Assembly (NCBI RefSeq): GCF_001908725.1
Contig: NZ_CP018725.1
Span: 620,001 to 684,000, forward strand
DNA: 64,000 bases
Origin: Xanthomonas vesicatoria ATCC 35937
GTDB taxonomy: Bacteria > Pseudomonadota > Gammaproteobacteria > Xanthomonadales > Xanthomonadaceae
Direction of reading: 5' to 3'
The notes under the pieces are model-generated. The model had not been told where the DNA came from and ran no database searches. It saw only the letters and a program-made list of their open reading frames with translations. The position numbers were made by a program, and so were the translations under genes. Positions 54,850-64,000 of the stretch are shown here, one piece after another. How positions within the stretch are numbered: position 1 is the stretch's first letter; each line of letters starts with the position of its first letter.

Positions 54850-56742
54850 CTATTCCAGCTCGCTCCAGCGCGCGTAGGCCGCATCCAGTTGCGCCTGCGC
54901 GTCGCTCAATGCAGCAGTATGTGCGGCCATCGCCGCACTGTCGCGCTGATAGAAACCGGGGTCGTTCATCGCCTCGGTTAGCGCGGCGACCTGCTGCTCC
55001 AGGCTTTCGATCAACGCTGGCAATTGCTCCAGCTCGCGCGCCTCCTTGTAGCTGAGCTTGCGCTTGGGCGCCGCATCCACCGGCGCCGCCGCAACCGCCA
55101 CAGGTGTGGTCGCCGCTGCAGTCGCCGAGGCCTTGGCGACCGCCATCGCGTTGGTCGCCGGCGTACGCCGTTGGCGCAACGAATCGCTGTAGCCACCAAC
55201 GTAGTCGCCGATCAGGCCGTCGCCTTCCATCACCAACGTCGAGGTGACCACGTTGTCGAGGAAGTCGCGGTCATGACTGACCAGCAGCAAGGTGCCGGTA
55301 TATTCGCCGAGCAATTCTTCCAGCAACTCCAGCGTTTCCACGTCCAGATCGTTGGTCGGTTCGTCCATCACCAGCAGGTTGGATGGCTGCGCGAACAGGC
55401 GTGCCAGCAGCAGGCGATTGCGCTCGCCACCGGACAGCCGTGTGATCGGCGCACGCGCACGCTCGGGCGTGAACAGAAAGTCCTGCAGATACGCATGCAC
55501 ATGCTTGCGCTTGCCGTTGATCTCCAGGAAATCACGGCCTTCGGCGACGTTCTCGATGGCGCTCCAGTCCTCGCGCAGGGTCGAGCGGTACTGATCGAAA
55601 TACGCGATCTGCAAATTGGTGCCGATGCGGATCTCGCCCTGCTGCGCCTGCAGGTCGCCCAGCAACAACTTCAGCAGGGTGGTCTTGCCGCTGCCGTTGG
55701 GGCCGATCAGGCCGATGCGATCGCCACGCTGGATGATGGTCGAAAAGTCCTTGACCATCGTGCGTGCGCCGAATGCGAAACCGACCTCCTTGGCCTCGAT
55801 CACCTTCTTGCCGGAGGACTCGCCTTGCGAGACCTCCATACGCACGTTTCCGGTCAGGTCGCGACGCTGCACGCGCTCATTGCGCATCGATTCCAGACGC
55901 CGCACACGGCCTTCGTCGCGGGTCCGCCGCGCCTTGATGCCCTGGCGGATCCAGACTTCTTCCTGCGCCAGCATCTTGTCGAAGCGTGCATTCTCCTGCG
56001 CCTGCGCATTGAGCCGTTCTTCGCGACGCCGCTCGTAATTGGCCCAGTCGCCCGGCCAGCTGGTGACTTGGCCGCGGTCGATTTCCACGATGCGCGTCGC
56101 CAACGCACGCAAAAAGCGCCGGTCATGGGTGACGAACAACACGCTGCCGCTCCACCCCTTCAAGAACGACTCCAGCCAATCGATGGCTTCGATGTCCAGG
56201 TGGTTGGTCGGCTCGTCCAGCAACAGCACATCCGGCGAGGACACCAGCGAGCGCGCCAGCAACACGCGGCGCTTCATGCCGCCGGACAGCCGCGAAAACT
56301 CCGCATCGCCGTCCAGTTCCAGCTTGGTCAGCGTCTCGGTGACGCGCTGATCCAGCGCCCACCCGTCGGCCGCGTCGATCTTGGCCTGCACCTTGCCGAA
56401 GGCATCGGCATCGAACACCTCTGCATGGCTGAGCTGGTGGAATTCGGCCAGCCAGTGGCCCAGCTCGCCCAGCCCATCGGCCACCACATCGAACACGCTG
56501 CCACCGGTGCCCTGCGGCACCTCCTGCTCCAGCCGCGCGATGCGCACGCCCTGCTGCACACGCACTTCGCCGTCGTCGGGCTTGAGCTCGCCGGCGATCA
56601 GTTTCATCAAGGTCGATTTGCCGGCGCCGTTGCGGCCGATCAGGGCGATACGCTCGCCCGGCTCGATCGTGAGGTCGGTTTTTTCCAGCAACAAGGGGCC
56701 GCCGACGCTGTAGTCGACGCTTTGCAGAGTGATTAAAGGCAT
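54850..56742 (-). CDS. uup: ABC-F ATPase Uup
   Basis: 630 residues: two ATPase domains without membrane parts, a linker and a C-terminal coiled coil (about 560-630), the Uup layout. Walker A motifs are GRNGAGKST and GPNGSGKTT, signatures LSGGMKRR and LSGGERNR, Walker B LLLDEPTNHLD and LVMDEPTNDLD. ABC-F proteins act on stalled or assembling ribosomes; Uup is also linked to transposon excision and DNA junction handling in E. coli. It is divergent from dbpA, with a repeat element between. Confidence 0.94.
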   Translation of the reverse strand: MPLITLQSVDYSVGGPLLLEKTDLTIEPGERIALIGRNGAGKSTLMKLIAGELKPDDGEVRVQQGVRIARLEQEVPQGTGGSVFDVVADGLGELGHWLAEFHQLSHAEVFDADAFGKVQAKIDAADGWALDQRVTETLTKLELDGDAEFSRLSGGMKRRVLLARSLVSSPDVLLLDEPTNHLDIEAIDWLESFLKGWSGSVLFVTHDRRFLRALATRIVEIDRGQVTSWPGDWANYERRREERLNAQAQENARFDKMLAQEEVWIRQGIKARRTRDEGRVRRLESMRNERVQRRDLTGNVRMEVSQGESSGKKVIEAKEVGFAFGARTMVKDFSTIIQRGDRIGLIGPNGSGKTTLLKLLLGDLQAQQGEIRIGTNLQIAYFDQYRSTLREDWSAIENVAEGRDFLEINGKRKHVHAYLQDFLFTPERARAPITRLSGGERNRLLLARLFAQPSNLLVMDEPTNDLDVETLELLEELLGEYTGTLLLVSHDRDFLDNVVTSTLVMEGDGLIGDYVGGYSDSLRQRRTPATNAMAVAKASATAAATTPVAVAAAPVDAAPKRKLSYKEARELEQLPALIESLEQQVAALTEAMNDPGFYQRDSAAMAAHTAALSDAQAQLDAAYARWSELE

Positions 56743-56754
56743 GGCGCAATTGTA

Positions 56755-56820
56755 CGGGAATCGGGAATGGTGAATCTGGAATGGAAAAAGCCTTCGTCTT
56801 TGCGATTCCCGATTCCCGCT
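56755..56820. repeat. GGGAATCGGGAAT-family element between uup and dbpA
   Basis: CGGGAATCGGGAATGGTGAA and, in inverse order, TTTGCGATTCCCGATTCCCG, about 26 bases apart, forming a long imperfect hairpin. It occupies most of the 88-base gap between the two divergent genes, including where their promoters or leaders must lie. Confidence 0.75.
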
Positions 56821-56830
56821 AAAATGCGCC

Positions 56831-58207
56831 ATGAACGAATTTTCCGCGCTGCCGCTGTCGCCGGCCCTGGCCCCCGGCATCGACGCCCTTGGCTACACCG
56901 TCCTTACTCCCATCCAGGCGCAGAGCCTGCCGCCGATCCTGCAGGGGCTGGACGTCATCGCCCAGGCGCCCACCGGTAGCGGCAAGACCGCCGCCTTCGG
57001 GCTGGGCCTGTTGCAAAAGCTCGACCCTGCCCTGACCCGCGCACAGGCGCTGGTGCTGTGCCCCACCCGCGAGCTCGCCGACCAGGTCGGCAAGCAACTG
57101 CGCAAGCTGGCCACCGGCATTCCCAACATGAAGCTGGTGGTGCTCACCGGCGGCATGCCGCTGGGCCCGCAACTGGCATCGCTGGAAGCACACGACCCGC
57201 AAGTGGTGGTCGGCACGCCAGGCCGCATCCAGGAACTGGCCCGCAAGCGGGCGTTGCACCTGGGAGGCGTGCGCACGCTGGTGCTGGACGAGGCCGACCG
57301 CATGCTCGACATGGGCTTCGAAGAACCCATCCGCGAGATCGCCAGCCGCTGCGACAAACATCGTCAGAGCCTGCTGTTCTCGGCCACCTTCCCCGACATT
57401 ATCCGCACGCTGGCGCGCGAGATCCTGAAGGACCCGGTCGAAATCACCGTCGAAGGCGCCGATAACGCACCGGAAATCGACCAGCAATTCTTCGAAGTCG
57501 ACCCGACCTATCGGCAAAAGGCCGTCGCCGGCCTGCTGCTGCGCTTCAATCCCGAATCCAGCGTGGTGTTCTGCAATACCCGCAAGGAAGTGGATGAAGT
57601 GGCCGGCTCGCTGCAGGAATTCGGCTTCTCCGCGCTCGCGCTGCATGGCGATATGGAACAGCGCGACCGCGACGAAGTGCTGGTGCGTTTCGTCAACCGC
57701 AGCTGCAACGTGCTGGTGGCCAGCGATGTGGCCGCACGCGGGCTGGATGTGGAAGACCTGTCGGCGGTGGTCAATTACGAGCTCCCCACCGATACCGAAA
57801 CCTACCGCCACCGCATCGGCCGCACCGCGCGTGCCGGCAAGCACGGGCTGGCGCTAAGCCTGGTGGCGCCGCGCGAAGCGGCGCGTGCGCAGGCACTGGA
57901 GGCCGAACAGGGCCAGCCGCTGAAATGGTCGCGCGCGCCGCTGGCCACCGCGCGCCCGGCGCAGCTGCCGCAAGCGGCGATGACCACCCTGCGCATCGAC
58001 GGCGGCAAGACCGACAAGCTGCGTGCCGGCGACATCCTGGGCGCGCTCACCGGTGAAGCCGGCCTGTCGGGCGCGGCGATCGGCAAGATCGCCATCTATC
58101 CCACCCGCTCCTATGTCGCCATCACCCGTGCGCAGGTCGCCAAGGCCCTGGCGCACTTGCACGCAGGCAAGATCAAGGGACGTCGGTTCCGGGTGAGCAA
58201 GCTCTAA
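56831..58207 (+). CDS. dbpA: DEAD-box RNA helicase DbpA
   Basis: 458 residues. Helicase motifs: APTGSGKTAAF, PTRELADQ, TPGR, DEADRML, SAT, VLVASDVAARGLD and HRIGRTARAG. The C-terminal domain (about 385-458; TLRIDGGKTDKLRAGDILGA, IGKIAIYPTRSYVAI) is the RNA-binding domain that directs DbpA to hairpin 92 of 23S rRNA for large-subunit assembly. Divergent from uup, another ribosome-linked ATPase. Confidence 0.95.
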   Translation: MNEFSALPLSPALAPGIDALGYTVLTPIQAQSLPPILQGLDVIAQAPTGSGKTAAFGLGLLQKLDPALTRAQALVLCPTRELADQVGKQLRKLATGIPNMKLVVLTGGMPLGPQLASLEAHDPQVVVGTPGRIQELARKRALHLGGVRTLVLDEADRMLDMGFEEPIREIASRCDKHRQSLLFSATFPDIIRTLAREILKDPVEITVEGADNAPEIDQQFFEVDPTYRQKAVAGLLLRFNPESSVVFCNTRKEVDEVAGSLQEFGFSALALHGDMEQRDRDEVLVRFVNRSCNVLVASDVAARGLDVEDLSAVVNYELPTDTETYRHRIGRTARAGKHGLALSLVAPREAARAQALEAEQGQPLKWSRAPLATARPAQLPQAAMTTLRIDGGKTDKLRAGDILGALTGEAGLSGAAIGKIAIYPTRSYVAITRAQVAKALAHLHAGKIKGRRFRVSKL

Positions 58208-58562
58208 GCCGCCGTCGCAGCCTGCGCGAGTGCAGGACGCTGGAAGCGGTGCTGGGCGAGTTCAGCGAGTCACGCGACAGCCAAGCCGGCCGGTGCAATG
58301 CCGGCCGCGTGCGGGAAGTTGCTGGCGTTGCGCGGACGCGTGCCCTTGCTCGAATCGTTGACTGCCGCGATCCCTGATTCCGAGCGCCTAGCGACACGTC
58401 GCGAGCGGTCCTGGGCGGGCAGCGGGCCATGGCCGGACAGCCGCGATACAGACGCCTTCGCCATGCACCCGGAATGCCCATTGCGCCTGCCTGCCGGCAA
58501 GTGCACTCCGAATACCCATCATGACTTTCTGCTGGCAAGCGCGCCAAGTCAGCCGATCGACC
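58208..58562. other. Intergenic region between dbpA and apt
   Basis: 355 bases between convergent genes with no believable gene. A GCCGGC-N9-GCCGGC palindrome near 58288-58310 could end dbpA transcription. The rest is featureless GC-rich DNA. Confidence 0.4.
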
Positions 58563-59123
58563 TCAGTAAGACAAAGTCGCCAGCAGCGGCACATCGTTGG
58601 CCCATTTCTCGCGACCTTGCAGTGCCTTCAGCTCGACCAGCACCGCTGCGCCAACAATTTCCAGCTCCAGTTGTGCCGCCAGCCCCAGCGCAGCACGCAG
58701 CGTGCCGCCGGTGGCCAGCACGTCGTCGACAATCAACACGCGCGCGCCGCGCGGCAACGCGTCTTCATGCATCTCGATGCGATCGGTACCGTATTCCAGG
58801 GCGTATTCCTGGATCAGGGTGCGCCCCGGCAGCTTGCCCGGCTTGCGCACCGGTACGAACCCGGTGCGCAGTTCGCGCGCCAAGGCTGCGCCCAAGATAA
58901 AGCCGCGTGCCTCGATACCCAACACTGCGTCCAGCGGCGTAGTGCGCCAGGGCTGCGCCATCTCGTCCAATGCAGAAGCGAAATCCGGGCCGTCGGACAA
59001 CAGCGGGGTGATGTCCTTGAAGACGATACCCGGCTTGGGGAAATCGCCGACGTCGCGAATCCGTTCCGACCAGTGGTTGGGGCCGGAGGAGTTGGTGCCG
59101 GCGCAGCGGGTGCAGTCTGTCAT
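58563..59123 (-). CDS. apt: Adenine phosphoribosyltransferase
   Basis: 186 residues; converts adenine and PRPP to AMP. The family start [29 protein letters not shown] and the PRPP loop [14 protein letters not shown] are intact. The first 15 residues ([14 protein letters not shown]) with two cysteines are an extra, non-conserved extension; a start at a later Met is not available, so it is probably real. Confidence 0.95.
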   Translation of the reverse strand: MTDCTRCAGTNSSGPNHWSERIRDVGDFPKPGIVFKDITPLLSDGPDFASALDEMAQPWRTTPLDAVLGIEARGFILGAALARELRTGFVPVRKPGKLPGRTLIQEYALEYGTDRIEMHEDALPRGARVLIVDDVLATGGTLRAALGLAAQLELEIVGAAVLVELKALQGREKWANDVPLLATLSY

Positions 59124-59215
59124 GGTGGGATGGCGTCGCTGCCAGTGGGGACAGTCCTATTCTAGGCTGCGCAGCCCTTGACGCAGCATTTACGACATCC
59201 ATGTGCCTGAGCGCG

Positions 59216-60772
59216 TCAGGAACTGCACGACAGCATCGAACACCCGGCGCGATCGCGCGCCCATTCCGGCCGGCGAGCTGCGAACGCGGCATTGTCAGGC
59301 TGGTCGTCGTACGGCCGGCGCATGACCTCCAACAATTCCTGGACGCCCGATGGATCGCCCTGCTCTGCCTTGTCGATCGCCTGCTGCGCGAGGTAATTGC
59401 GCAGTACGTAACGCGGGTTGGCCAAGCGCATCCGCTCGCGCCGTTGCTCCGGCAACACGCTGTCCTGCTGCAGCCGGGTCGCGTAGCGCCGCAACCAGTC
59501 AAGCAACTGCGGCGCCGTGGCCGTGCGCTTGTCGTGGTCGTAGAACGCATCGCGCAACAGTTGTGGATCCGGATGCTCGGGCGTGAAGTCGATCAATGCG
59601 CGGAAGGTCAGCGTCATGTCCATTTCAGCCTCGCGCATCAGCGCACGCAGCGCATCGATCAGTTGCAGGTCCTCGTCGCGGCACTCGGCCAGCCCCAGTT
59701 TGGCGGCGGTATCGTTGCGGTCACACGCCAGATAGGTGTCGCGAAAGCGGTCCAGCCCCTGCTGCAAGGGTGCAGCATCGGCGAACAGCGGCGCCAGCGC
59801 CTGTGCCAGGCGTCCCAAGTTCCAGTACGCCACCTGTGGCTGCGTGCCGAAGCGATAGCGACGCCCCTGTGCATCGGTGGTGTTCGGAGTCCAGTCCGGG
59901 TCGTAATCGTCAACCCAGCCATATGGGCCATAGTCGATGGTCAGGCCCAAGATCGACATGTTGTCGGTATTCATCACCCCATGCACAAAGCCTACCCGCA
60001 TCCACTGCGCCACCATCACCGCGGTGCGTTCGCAGACCTGCGCGAACCAGGCCGCGTAGATCGCCTCGCCCGTGCCTTCCAATTCGGGGAAATCACGCGC
60101 AATGGTGAAATCCACCGATTGCCTTAACAGCGCGGTATCGCCGCGCACGCTCGGCAGTTCGAAATTGCCGAACCGGATGAACGACGGCGCCACCCGGCAC
60201 ACGATTGCGCCCGGCTCGCGTTGCGGGCGGCCGTCGTAGAACATGTCGCGCACCACTGCATCGCCGGTGGTCACCAGGCTCAGCGCACGCGTGGTCGGCA
60301 CGCCCAGGTGATGCATCGCTTCGCTGCACAGGAATTCGCGAATCGAGGAACGCAACACGGCCCGGCCATCGGCGCCGCGCGAGTACGGTGTTGGGCCAGC
60401 GCCCTTGAGCTGCAACTCGTAGCGGCCACCGTCCACACCGATCGCTTCGCCCAGCGAAATTGCCCGGCCGTCTCCCAGCTGGCCGGCCCAATGGCCGAAC
60501 TGGTGGCCGCCATAGTTGACCGCCCATGGCTGCATGCCCGGATACAGCGCATTGCCGCCAAAGACCTGGGCAAAGCGCGCACTGGCCAGCTCGGCCGCAT
60601 CGAGGCCGAGCAGCTGCGCCATCTCCGGCGAATGCGCGATCAGGTGCGGTGCGGCGACCGGAGTCGGCAACACCGACGACCAGGCCGCGGCGACTTCGCG
60701 ACGGCGTGGCCCCTGTTCCGGGTCGGCGGGCAACTGTTGGCGCAGGCGATTATCAAAGTGCAGGTCTGTCAT
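59216..60772 (-). CDS. selO: SelO-family protein adenylyltransferase
   Basis: 518 residues of the pseudokinase-fold SelO/YdiU family, which AMPylates proteins in response to oxidative conditions. The family start [63 protein letters not shown] and the metal site region [19 protein letters not shown] are complete. The C-terminal [10 protein letters not shown] keeps the cysteine at the place where eukaryotic SelO has selenocysteine. It lies 92 bases upstream of apt on the same strand. Confidence 0.94.
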   Translation of the reverse strand: MTDLHFDNRLRQQLPADPEQGPRRREVAAAWSSVLPTPVAAPHLIAHSPEMAQLLGLDAAELASARFAQVFGGNALYPGMQPWAVNYGGHQFGHWAGQLGDGRAISLGEAIGVDGGRYELQLKGAGPTPYSRGADGRAVLRSSIREFLCSEAMHHLGVPTTRALSLVTTGDAVVRDMFYDGRPQREPGAIVCRVAPSFIRFGNFELPSVRGDTALLRQSVDFTIARDFPELEGTGEAIYAAWFAQVCERTAVMVAQWMRVGFVHGVMNTDNMSILGLTIDYGPYGWVDDYDPDWTPNTTDAQGRRYRFGTQPQVAYWNLGRLAQALAPLFADAAPLQQGLDRFRDTYLACDRNDTAAKLGLAECRDEDLQLIDALRALMREAEMDMTLTFRALIDFTPEHPDPQLLRDAFYDHDKRTATAPQLLDWLRRYATRLQQDSVLPEQRRERMRLANPRYVLRNYLAQQAIDKAEQGDPSGVQELLEVMRRPYDDQPDNAAFAARRPEWARDRAGCSMLSCSS

Positions 60773-61040
60773 GCGCCAAGCCTAGGCCACCGCCGGTGAA
60801 CTTGGCATAGGCAGGGCCGCATCCGGGCGCGCGGGCGGACCGTATCTTCACTTCGCATACCGACACCAAGCGAGCTCCTCCTGCACATGCCGGCGACAAT
60901 AGATCACCGCTAATACGCAGCGCGATCGACTCGCTGGCCGCTTCGACGCGGTTAGCGGACACCAGTACCGAATGACGCGAAGCGATCCCGTACGCGCCGC
61001 GTGTTATCAGCCGCCCCCCCTTCTACGACCGACATCGCCC

Positions 61041-61916
61041 ATGCCTCTTCGCGCCTCCCGCTGGATCCGTCCCGCCATCCTGCTGCTTGGCTCCCTCATG
61101 TTGACGGCCTGCAGCAGCGTGTTCTTCGGCGGCATCAATGCCGTCTCCAGCCGAGAGGGCGTCGTCGAACATCCCGGCCAGATTTTCGATTCGGAACACG
61201 GCCTGGCCCTGGATGTCTACCAGCCACGCGGCGCGGTCGATGCGCCGGTAGTGGTGTTCTTCTATGGCGGCACCTGGAAACGCGGTAAGCGCGCCAACTA
61301 TCGTTGGATGGGTGAGGCCCTGGCCCGTCAAGGTGTCGTCGCAATGGTGGCCGACTACCGCAAGTACCCGCAGGTGGGGCTGCAAGGCTTCATGGCCGAT
61401 GCCGCCAACGCGACCGCCTGGAGCTATCGGCACGCGCATGCGTATGGTGGCGACCCCAAGCGGCTGGCAGTGATGGGGCACTCGGCGGGCGCCCACATCG
61501 CCGGGCTGCTGGCGACCGATCGCCGCTGGCTGCAGGCGCAAGGCATCCAGCCGCAGCAGCTCTGCGGTTTTGTCGGCTTGGCCGGCCCTTATGATTTTCT
61601 TCCGATGACCGACCCCGAACTCGTCGAGATCTTCGGCACCTCGCACGATGATCAGGTCAGGTCGCAGCCGGTCCTCCACGTCGACGGCAACGAACCGCCG
61701 ATGCTGTTGCTGCATGGCGATGCCGACCGCATCGTCGAGCCACAGAACAGCGTCGCGTTGGCTTCGGCCATGCGCAGCAAGGGAAAAAGCGTGCAGGTCA
61801 AACTGTATCCAGGCGTCGGACACATGCGCCTGGCGCTCGCCTTCCGCAAGCCGCCGGCCGACTCGCCTGAACTGCGCGACACCTTGCAATTCCTTCGCCA
61901 GTGCAAGGCGCCCTGA
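61041..61916 (+). CDS. Lipoprotein alpha/beta hydrolase (esterase/lipase-like)
   Basis: 291 residues with a lipobox LTAC (Cys24) after a hydrophobic stretch, so a membrane-bound lipoprotein. The hydrolase domain has an oxyanion turn FFYGGTWKRG, the nucleophile elbow GHSAGAH, the acid in LLLHGDADRIVEP and the histidine in GVGHMRL. The order fits carboxylesterases of the HSL-like or BD-FAE branch acting on small or sugar-bound esters. Start at MPLRAS fits the signal; the frame is open 23 codons further upstream. Substrate unknown. Confidence 0.9.
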   Translation: MPLRASRWIRPAILLLGSLMLTACSSVFFGGINAVSSREGVVEHPGQIFDSEHGLALDVYQPRGAVDAPVVVFFYGGTWKRGKRANYRWMGEALARQGVVAMVADYRKYPQVGLQGFMADAANATAWSYRHAHAYGGDPKRLAVMGHSAGAHIAGLLATDRRWLQAQGIQPQQLCGFVGLAGPYDFLPMTDPELVEIFGTSHDDQVRSQPVLHVDGNEPPMLLLHGDADRIVEPQNSVALASAMRSKGKSVQVKLYPGVGHMRLALAFRKPPADSPELRDTLQFLRQCKAP

Positions 61917-62021
61917 GCGCGGGGTTGGCGGACCCATGTACGGCCCGGCCGCCACATCAGCAAGCACCGCTGCTCGATCAACGACGTGGCTGTCAACGCC
62001 ACGCCGTTGCCAGCCTCAGCA

Positions 62022-62720
62022 TCAGTCCTTGTTGTTGCGTCCCATCAGTTCGTAGGGACCACCCTTCTTCAGCGCTGCCTGATACGCGGGGCGCGCCTCG
62101 ATCCGCTCCAGGAACGCGCGCAGGCGCGGGTAGCTCTCCAACCCGCCCCCGCGTGCCGCAGCAGCCTGGGCCGGGAAACTCATCTGGATATCGGCAGCGG
62201 TAAACCGCTCGCCGGCAAACCAGGCGTTGGCCTGCAGCGACTGCTCCATCCAGTCCAGATGCAATTTCAACTGCGGGCCGACAAAACCCGCCATTGCCTT
62301 GTCCACGATGGCGCGCGCAATGGGCTTGGCGAAGAACGGCATCGGTGCGCTACGGATGCGACCGAAGATCAGCGTCATCAGCAACGGCGGCATCGCCGAG
62401 CCTTCGGCGTAGTGCATCCAGTAGCGGAACTGCTGACGCTCGGAGGAGTCGATCGGCCGTGCAGGCGGCGACAGTGCGCATTCGGTGTCGTAGCGCTCGG
62501 TCAGATACTCGAGGATGGCCCCCGACTCGGCAATGGTCAGGTCGCCATCGACGATGACCGGCGACTTGCCAAGCGGATGGATCGCGCGCAACTCTGCCGG
62601 CGCCAACATGGTCTTGGGATCGCGCTCATGACGCACGATCTGATAAGGCAGCGCCAACTCTTCGAGCAGCCACAGCACGCGCTGCGAGCGGGAGTTGTTG
62701 AGGTGGTGAACAGTGATCAT
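62022..62720 (-). CDS. Glutathione S-transferase
   Basis: 232 residues. The N-terminal thioredoxin-like domain (about 1-80) has HHLNNSRSQRVLWLLEEL with the active-site region, GKSPVIVDGD and the glutathione-binding ESGAIL. The helical C-terminal domain includes WFAGERFTAADIQMSFP, the usual Asp-bearing cap. Close to GST classes of proteobacteria acting in detoxification. I use the ATG at 62720 (MITVHH). Convergent with the lipoprotein gene. Confidence 0.92.
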   Translation of the reverse strand: MITVHHLNNSRSQRVLWLLEELALPYQIVRHERDPKTMLAPAELRAIHPLGKSPVIVDGDLTIAESGAILEYLTERYDTECALSPPARPIDSSERQQFRYWMHYAEGSAMPPLLMTLIFGRIRSAPMPFFAKPIARAIVDKAMAGFVGPQLKLHLDWMEQSLQANAWFAGERFTAADIQMSFPAQAAAARGGGLESYPRLRAFLERIEARPAYQAALKKGGPYELMGRNNKD

Positions 62721-63029
62721 GGCAAGCGGCCGCACACGGAAAGCCCCATCCTAACCATTCGCACGTCATTGCCATGCGCAAGCAGAGCCTCAACTAGCCA
62801 ATTGCCAGCCGGTCGCGTGAAGACTGACTACCAGGGATGGGGTGCATGCGGCGGGCTCACTGCCTGGATGCAAGCTGGGGCCTGATGCGCGTTCGATCAT
62901 GCGCATTTAGATGACGCACAAACGGGAGTTCGGCAGCCAGCAACGATCACGCACGGCCTGGACGATGCGAAGACTACCCATACCCGAGGACACGCGACCC
63001 ATGGCAACAAAGGCGACCCACAGACAATA
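62721..63029. other. Intergenic region between the GST and cold shock genes
   Basis: About 310 bases; I see no gene. It contains the GST promoter region and ends at the cold shock terminator. Confidence 0.4.
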
Positions 63030-63063
63030 AAAAACGCCGGGCGCTTGCGCGACCGACGTTTTT
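63030..63063 (-). terminator. Intrinsic terminator of the cold shock gene
   Basis: AAAAACG...CGTTTTT with an inner CGG/CCG and CGC/GCG stem broken by single mismatches. Leftward it is followed by TTTATTG. It begins 25 bases after the cold shock stop. Confidence 0.75.
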
Positions 63064-63087
63064 GGCAACCCTAGGGTTGCAGACGGA

Positions 63088-63297
63088 TTAGACCGCCTGC
63101 ACCTGGTCAGCCTGCATGCCCTTCTGGCCCTGCACGGCGACGAAGGTGACCTTCTGGCCTTCCTGCAGCGACTTGAAGCCGGTGCCCTGGATGGCACGGA
63201 AGTGCACGAACAGGTCCGGGCCGCTTTCCGGGGTGATGAAGCCGAAGCCCTTGGCATCGTTGAACCACTTCACGGTACCGACTTGACGTTCTGACAT
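63088..63297 (-). CDS. CspA-family cold shock protein
   Basis: 69 residues. RNP1 (KGFGFIT) and RNP2 (LFVHF) single-strand RNA-binding motifs are exact. It binds nascent mRNA and melts secondary structure. A strong AGGAG ribosome site precedes the ATG by ten bases, and a leader of up to 200 bases without a gene follows upstream, as usual for csp genes controlled by RNA structure. Confidence 0.95.
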   Translation of the reverse strand: MSERQVGTVKWFNDAKGFGFITPESGPDLFVHFRAIQGTGFKSLQEGQKVTFVAVQGQKGMQADQVQAV

Positions 63298-63511
63298 TTT
63301 ACTAACTCCTGAACTATTGATTGATAAATCGCAGCGTCCGAAAAGCCGGAGCTGAGACTGAGTTGCAGGCGTTGGTAAAGCGGAACGATGAAGCGAGATC
63401 TGTAACGATCCGGCTGCACCAGGCCACGATTCACGGTGACCCTTGCAAACACAGTGCGTGCACAGTACTCGTGTTTTCGGCAAAAAGCGACACCTTGCGT
63501 CAAATCTTTTG

Positions 63512-63532
63512 CAGTCAGGCCAAACCTGACTG
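63512..63532. promoter_or_regulatory. Palindrome between the cold shock gene and the YaiI-family gene
   Basis: CAGTCAGG, 5-base spacer CCAAA, CCTGACTG: an 8-base perfect dyad in the 268-base divergent gap, followed by a further CTGTCAGG half. A TTGACG (63503-63498 on the left strand) next to it may be the -35 of the cold shock promoter. Possible operator. Confidence 0.4.
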
Positions 63533-63565
63533 TCTGTCAGGCCCGTCCCCATCCACAATCACCCG

Positions 63566-64000
63566 ATGAATACGCCTCAAGCCCATACACCTGCGCAGAT
63601 CTGGGTCGATGCAGACGCCTGCCCCGCAGTAATCCGCGACATCCTGTTCAGCGCCGCCGCGCGCACCGGCGTCGCGGTGACACTGGTCGCCAACCATTAT
63701 CTCAGTAGGCCTAGCCTGCCTCATGTCCGCGCCTTGCAGGTCCCCGGCGGCCCGGACGCGGCCGACGATGCGATTGCCGACCGGGTGGCTGCTGGCGACC
63801 TGGTGGTGACCCAGGACATCCCGCTGGCTGCGCGCGCGCCGGAAGCAGGTGCCACGGCGGTCGGGTTGCGCGGCGAAGCGTTCACCCGCAACACCATCAA
63901 AGAGCGCCTGTCGGTGCGCGGTTTCATGGAAGAGTTGCGCGGCGCCGGCATCGCGACCGGTGGGCCGCCGGCATTGCATGCACGCGATCGCCAGGCCTTC
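63566..64000 (+). CDS. UPF0178/YaiI-family PIN-like protein, 3' end missing
   Basis: 145 codons in the window; the gene runs off the right edge. WVDADACPAVIRDIL at the start, VTQDIPLAARA and RGEAFTRNTIKERL are the complete UPF0178 pattern, a PIN-related fold with conserved aspartates. It may be a nuclease, but no activity is proven. Divergent from the cold shock gene. Confidence 0.92.
   Translation, partial: MNTPQAHTPAQIWVDADACPAVIRDILFSAAARTGVAVTLVANHYLSRPSLPHVRALQVPGGPDAADDAIADRVAAGDLVVTQDIPLAARAPEAGATAVGLRGEAFTRNTIKERLSVRGFMEELRGAGIATGGPPALHARDRQAF

Overview
The window is a GC-rich chromosomal segment of a plant-associated Xanthomonas, closest in gene content and order to what I know of the X. 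citri / X. axonopodis / X. campestris group. Main reasons: a fused N-acetylglutamate synthase/kinase with N-acetylornithine carbamoyltransferase and acetylcitrulline deacetylase (the xanthomonad arginine route), an exported alpha-amino acid ester hydrolase whose catalytic residues fall at the numbers known for the X. citri enzyme, and a pectinesterase/polygalacturonase pair with a HrpX-type (PIP box) promoter in front of the second gene. I see no prophage, insertion sequence, CRISPR array, rRNA or plasmid function; this is mostly core chromosome.

Layout. 1-0.6 kb: end of a MetX-type acyltransferase and a DUF1294 membrane protein. 0.6-7.2 kb: complete cytochrome bd locus, cydDC facing left and cydABX facing right, with an FNR/Anr box between them. 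7.2-10.6 kb: tRNA-Pro with terminator, an MFS permease and the ester hydrolase. 11-23 kb: a long leftward arginine/proline block, argF'-osmC-argG-GNAT-argE'-argAB-GNAT-argC-argH-cupin-YciI-proB-proA, many genes overlapping by 1 or 4 bases. 23-28 kb: exported protein, cysS, a 205-bp tandem repeat array, sufE and an MFS gene. 28-32 kb: a DksA with a 170-residue Lys/Ala/Pro tail, then yidD-pyrC-M23 peptidase. 32-36 kb: ethanolamine permease-eutB-eutC. 36-41 kb: small stress-type proteins and the pectin enzymes. 41-47.4 kb: gph-ubiG-MTA/SAH deaminase, then efp and epmB divergently. 47.5-50.6 kb: a periplasmic binding protein translationally coupled to a GGDEF-EAL protein. 50.6-58.2 kb: trmJ, suhB, Mn-type SOD, a barnase-like RNase with overlapping barstar, uup and dbpA. 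58.5-64 kb: apt, selO, a lipoprotein esterase, a GST, a cold shock protein and the start of a YaiI-family protein.

How the genes work together. The arginine block supplies everything from glutamate to arginine by the acetylated-citrulline route except argD and argJ-type steps, and runs on into the first two proline enzymes, so both glutamate-derived amino acids share one leftward block. The cyd genes give a microaerobic oxidase plus its assembly transporter under likely oxygen control. Pectinesterase and polygalacturonase act in sequence on plant pectin. The eut genes form a minimal ethanolamine import and cleavage set without microcompartment genes.

Repeats are the other theme: at least three families of short palindromic intergenic elements recur (a CTTCTCCC/GGGAGAAG family near 20.1, 25.3-25.8 and 31.7 kb; a GGGAATCGGGAAT family near 12.3, 42.7 and 56.8 kb; a GTAGGAGCGC REP-like family near 47.5 and 52.4 kb). 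The best candidates for new biology are the PBP/GGDEF-EAL pair, the tailed DksA with a degenerate zinc finger, the RNase/barstar pair, and the set of uncharacterised genes embedded in the arginine block.
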